DNA of 17,984 bases from JACPRB01 sp964468745 (GTDB taxonomy: Bacteria > Planctomycetota > MHYJ01 > JACPRB01), in assembly GCA_964468745.1 (NCBI GenBank), contig CAYXVY010000232.1, forward strand, positions 1 to 17,984, in the 5' to 3' direction. The notes below the pieces were generated by a model, which searched no databases, was not told where the DNA came from, and saw only the letters and a program-made list of their open reading frames with translations. This document shows positions 15,184 through 17,984 of the stretch, in pieces (positions within the stretch are counted from its first letter, which is position 1; each line of letters starts with the position of its first letter). A program made the position numbers and the translations under genes.

Positions 15184-15218
15184 GGAAGTTGGAAGTTCTG
15201 AGTTAGGAGTTTGGAGTC
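15184..15218. repeat. Heptamer tandem repeat spanning stop codon of DUF4349 gene
   Basis: Five adjacent 7-base units read GGAAGTT, GGAAGTT, CTGAGTT, AGGAGTT, TGGAGTC. The stop codon of the anti-sigma/DUF4349 gene (15203-15205) lies in the third and fourth units, so the last residues of that protein (TPNS) are encoded by the repeat. Confidence 0.6.
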
Positions 15219-17665
15219 GAAGTGGGTGCAGCCGGAGTCTTCCTGCTTCGCACCTTGCGATAAACCAGCCAGGCAATCAGAGCCAGCACGACCCAAGGGC
15301 CGGCTAGGGAGATTCCGACGAAGAGATTCTCGACGGACCACATCAGGCCGGCCATGCTTTGGGAGAATGTCCGGGCGATACCGCGCTCTTGTGGTAGGAG
15401 GCGTGGCGGGGTGTTGATCGTGAGCTCGATGTCGGCGCGCTCGCGGATGAGGGGCGTGCCGCCGGTTGCGGCCGTGGGGGGGAGGACGCTGCTGGCACCC
15501 GCGTTCTTGATGGGGCCGAGCGCCTTGAGCGCCTCGAAGACGGCCGTGAACTTGTCGGCATCGACTTGCGCGCGCACGGTGGCGGTCGAACCGTCGGTGC
15601 GATCGATCATCGAGCCGTCGATGATGCGGCCGCCCGCATCCTCGATCGTCTTGCGCGCCGTCTGATAGGCCTTATCGACCGTGTTCGTCTCCAGTGCGAC
15701 GCCGGCCTTGCGCGTGACGACGATCTGGGTCGTCGCGAGGGTGATGTCGATGACGGCCTGCTCGCGACGGAGCGGCGCGTCGGACTTGGCGACGTTGGGA
15801 TCGCCCCCCTGCGCCTTCTGCTGGACGTTGACGGTATCGACGTCGACGTGGCCGAGCTTCTTGAGCGTTCCGCGGACGTCGGGGAACTTCGTGGCGTCGA
15901 CGCGACCGCGGATGAAGGCGGCGGCGGATCCGTCGCTCTGCTTCTCCATCTTGGCGTCGACGACCTGTCCGCCGGCGTCGAGGATCGCCTTCTGCGCGGC
16001 GGCGTAGGCGAGGTCGGCTTCGGTCACGGTGAGGCCGAGGTTCGCCTGGAGCGTCTGCACGTATTCGAACGGCTGCGCGAGATCCTTCTCGGCGATGTTG
16101 AGGACGATCGTCGCAAGGCTGACGAGGTTGTCGTAATACTTGAGCTCGCCCGTGATCTGTTCGATGGCCTCGACGGTCTTGCCGAGTTCGACTTCGACTT
16201 CCATCAGCTCCTTCACGGTCCCCTTGCCCTCCTTGATGATGATGCGGAGGCGCTCTGCGAGAGTGGTCTTGCTGAGGCGGCGCATCTCAAGGTCGATGTA
16301 GGCCTTCGAGATGTCCTGCGAGTCGATCGACTGATTGCGGACGGTGCCAAGAGTGCGCAGCACGGCGAGCACGGCGTCGACGCGATGCGGCGGCACGCGC
16401 ACGGTGACTTTGGCCTGCGCCTTTCCGTTCGGCAGCTTCTGCGCGTTGGCCGCCGCTATGAATCCCTTCTCGGCGGCGACTACGTCGCTCAGCTTGGTGT
16501 AGGCGGCGTCGTAGTTGTCGACTTCCAGAGTGAGGGACGCGTTATGGATGATCTTGCGATCCTGCCCGTTGGGATCGGCGGCGGCCTGGTCGGCGCGCTG
16601 CTTGTACGCATCGAGTTGATTAAGCCTCACGGGGTCCGCAGCGCACATCTTGCGGAGGACTTCGTAGTAGCGATTGACCTTCCGATACATGGCGTCCGCC
16701 TCGGGACTCCCGCGTCCGGACTGTTCGATCTTCTCGACCCACGTGCCGACTTCCGTGAGCTTGTCGCTGACGCGATCGAGCGGAATGATGGCGGGCGCCT
16801 CGACGGGGCGCGAAGTGCTGTTGGTGGGCGGCAGTTCATTCCGCTCGCTGTAGGCGCCGTCGATCCTCTGATCGCTTGGAGTCTGCTGCGTCAGAATCGG
16901 CCCTCCCGCGGCTGCGCTCTTTCGGATTGAATCATGAATGTCCGCGGCGATAGCGAGCGTGTAGAGCTTGCCCGTATCCGCGGTACTTGCCGAGAAACCC
17001 AATTTCATGCCCGTCCAGCCGTCTGTACTTCCCGCAAAGCGAGACCTGATCCCGTCGTGACTGGCCGGCATCGACAAGTCGCGCCGATTAGCCTCTCGAT
17101 GCCGTGGAGGGCCGGATGCCGTCGCTGTCTCCATTTCGACGCCGTTCATGACGGTGTATCCCGGCACATGATCGTGCTCGGCTCTCTTGCGATACTCGTA
17201 AGAGGGGCGATCTCCCGCGCCGAGCCCGGGATAGCCCGTCCATCCGGCGATCTGGCGCCCCTCGCCCTCGTGGCCCACGATTGGACTGTTGGCTGTCTCG
17301 GCTGCATTCTTGGATGCGTCCATGATCGAGTGCGCACGGTATTGGCGGCCTATGACAACGAGAGCGATTACGGCTGCGACCGCCGCGAGCGGCTTCCAGA
17401 GCTTGGGGGACACAGTCGGCCACACAATCGGCGTGTTCTCAATCCCGCTCGCGCGGAAACGACCCACGATGCGATGTTCGAGATCAGCCGGCGGCGCGTC
17501 CTTCGCAACCGTCGCGCGGACCCATGTGGCGAACTCGCGTGCGTCCCGCAGAAGTGAACCGCACTCGCCGCAACGAGCCGCGTGTTCTTCCGCGTTACGA
17601 CTCTCGCGCTCGTCGAGTCCGCCCGCCACGAGGACATCGACCAGGCCTTCAAACTTCTCGTGCAT
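15203..17665 (-). CDS. Anti-sigma zinc-finger / DUF4349 membrane protein
   Basis: This 820-residue protein begins with an anti-sigma zinc finger, H28-x3-C32-x2-C35 (HAARCGEC), expected to hold the sigma factor encoded directly upstream. A membrane segment (about 92-107) follows, then a long low-complexity extracytoplasmic linker (110-365). A DUF4349 domain (about 370-530: ASLTLEVDNYDAAYTKLSDV, TVRVPPHRVDAVLAVLRTLG, then a coiled coil with LMEVEVELGKTVEAIEQI) comes next. Two further regions, about 545-615 and 635-720, repeat the same pattern (Ala-rich helix, DAGGxxxDxxxxxxxDGS, RVDATKF/VDADKF, LKKLG/LKALG). A second membrane helix (about 781-803) and a short basic tail end it. ATG 17665 has GGGAAGG about 9 nt upstream. 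The zinc finger plus sigma neighbour make a sigma/anti-sigma pair likely; the ABC genes downstream are possible targets or partners. Released-domain or proteolysis control is inference. Confidence 0.87.
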   Translation of the reverse strand: MHEKFEGLVDVLVAGGLDERESRNAEEHAARCGECGSLLRDAREFATWVRATVAKDAPPADLEHRIVGRFRASGIENTPIVWPTVSPKLWKPLAAVAAVIALVVIGRQYRAHSIMDASKNAAETANSPIVGHEGEGRQIAGWTGYPGLGAGDRPSYEYRKRAEHDHVPGYTVMNGVEMETATASGPPRHREANRRDLSMPASHDGIRSRFAGSTDGWTGMKLGFSASTADTGKLYTLAIAADIHDSIRKSAAAGGPILTQQTPSDQRIDGAYSERNELPPTNSTSRPVEAPAIIPLDRVSDKLTEVGTWVEKIEQSGRGSPEADAMYRKVNRYYEVLRKMCAADPVRLNQLDAYKQRADQAAADPNGQDRKIIHNASLTLEVDNYDAAYTKLSDVVAAEKGFIAAANAQKLPNGKAQAKVTVRVPPHRVDAVLAVLRTLGTVRNQSIDSQDISKAYIDLEMRRLSKTTLAERLRIIIKEGKGTVKELMEVEVELGKTVEAIEQITGELKYYDNLVSLATIVLNIAEKDLAQPFEYVQTLQANLGLTVTEADLAYAAAQKAILDAGGQVVDAKMEKQSDGSAAAFIRGRVDATKFPDVRGTLKKLGHVDVDTVNVQQKAQGGDPNVAKSDAPLRREQAVIDITLATTQIVVTRKAGVALETNTVDKAYQTARKTIEDAGGRIIDGSMIDRTDGSTATVRAQVDADKFTAVFEALKALGPIKNAGASSVLPPTAATGGTPLIRERADIELTINTPPRLLPQERGIARTFSQSMAGLMWSVENLFVGISLAGPWVVLALIAWLVYRKVRSRKTPAAPTSTPNS

Positions 17666-17682
17666 CGTTGCCGCCTTCCCGA

Positions 17683-17708
17683 TTTGCTATCTGCTGTTTG
17701 CTATCTGC
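17683..17708. repeat. 12-bp direct repeat spanning sigma-factor stop
   Basis: TTTGCTATCTGC occurs at 17683-17694 and 17697-17708, a 14-bp (two-heptamer) period. The sigma-factor stop codon (17701-17703) lies inside one copy; the other is in the 35-bp gap before the anti-sigma gene. Confidence 0.65.
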
Positions 17709-17984
17709 GATCCGCACGCGCGCGCCACCACGGCGCGAGCTCCTCGCGCAACTTCGCCACGCCGCGGGCAATCAACCCGCGCAGCGAGCCGTCCCCGAGC
17801 CCCGTCGTCTTCGATATGGCCCCGTACTCCATCCCGTTCACGAAATGCAGCGTCACAGGCAGCCGGTACCGGTCGGGTAGCCTTGCCAGCGCCGCCTGCA
17901 CCTGCTCGCGCGCATCTTCAGGATCGCGCGATTCCTCTGTCGCAACGGGCGTGGGTAGCGGACGTCCGGACACCTCCGCGTGCC
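17701..17984 (-). CDS. ECF-like RNA polymerase sigma factor, N-terminus beyond window
   Basis: The last 93 residues or so are visible. They contain a sigma region-4 helix-turn-helix: VQAALARLPDRYRLPVTLHF, then NGMEYGAISKTTGLGDGSLRGLIARGVAKLREEL, which should contact the -35 promoter element. The frame remains open to the right edge, so the gene continues outside; the GTG at 17973 lies inside the domain linker and is not taken as the start. The gene ends 35 bp before a protein with an anti-sigma zinc finger, the usual sigma/anti-sigma order. Region 2, which would settle the sigma subgroup, is not in the window. Confidence 0.85.
   Translation of the reverse strand, partial: HAEVSGRPLPTPVATEESRDPEDAREQVQAALARLPDRYRLPVTLHFVNGMEYGAISKTTGLGDGSLRGLIARGVAKLREELAPWWRARADRR

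Noticed and set aside
15122..15202. Separate promoter for the ABC genes
   Set aside because: TATCCT is present upstream of the ATPase, but no -35 hexamer lies at a usable distance, so co-transcription with the sigma pair is the simpler reading.
17701..17973. Complete small DNA-binding protein starting at GTG 17973
   Set aside because: The frame stays open to the window edge and the visible part is only sigma region 4, so it is the C-terminal end of a longer sigma factor.

Overview
This window looks like part of a GC-rich genome, most likely a planctomycete or a relative in the PVC group. That rests on gene content, not on a marker gene. Supporting signs are two Pkn-type Ser/Thr kinases in a row (one with a very large TPR tail), QW-repeat (squalene-cyclase-fold) lipoproteins, a choice-of-anchor-B LVIVD propeller, an ECF-type sigma factor with a zinc-finger anti-sigma/DUF4349 protein, and a Gld-like ABC module with DUF4340. 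I see no rRNA, tRNA, CRISPR array, transposase or phage gene. Nearly all DNA outside 8413-8907 is coding.

Layout. 1-3809 (minus): a kinase cut by the left edge, preceded by a kinase-TPR protein. Both start with GTG, have no Shine-Dalgarno and carry a -10-like box just upstream, so both may be leaderless. 3843-3941: an intergenic inverted-repeat element. 3952-5868 (minus): a lipoprotein with a thioredoxin-like and a QW-repeat domain. It is divergent from a plus-strand pair, a HlyD/RND-type periplasmic adaptor (5933-7333) and a second QW-repeat lipoprotein (7333-8412), which overlap by one base. 8413-8907: about 0.5 kb without a convincing gene, holding five 42-bp tandem repeats and a leader with competing hairpins. 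8908-10218 (plus): a PKD/LVIVD lipoprotein. 10219-10323: a convergent gap with a long potential stem. 10324-17984 (minus): an apparent operon read from the right edge: sigma factor (cut), anti-sigma/DUF4349 membrane protein, ABC ATPase, fused GldF-GldG-type permease, and DUF4340 protein.

How the genes may work together. The right half reads as one regulated envelope module: an ECF-like sigma, its probable membrane-bound anti-sigma with a large repeated extracytoplasmic part, and a Gld-type ABC exporter or gliding-like complex. The middle is a cluster of exported lipoproteins and an adaptor with no obvious transport partner. The left is a signalling pair of kinases. The least explained signals are the 42-bp minisatellite, short 6-14 bp tandem repeats that sit at or within about 20 bp of five stop codons, and an unusually regular 46-residue TPR variant in the large kinase.
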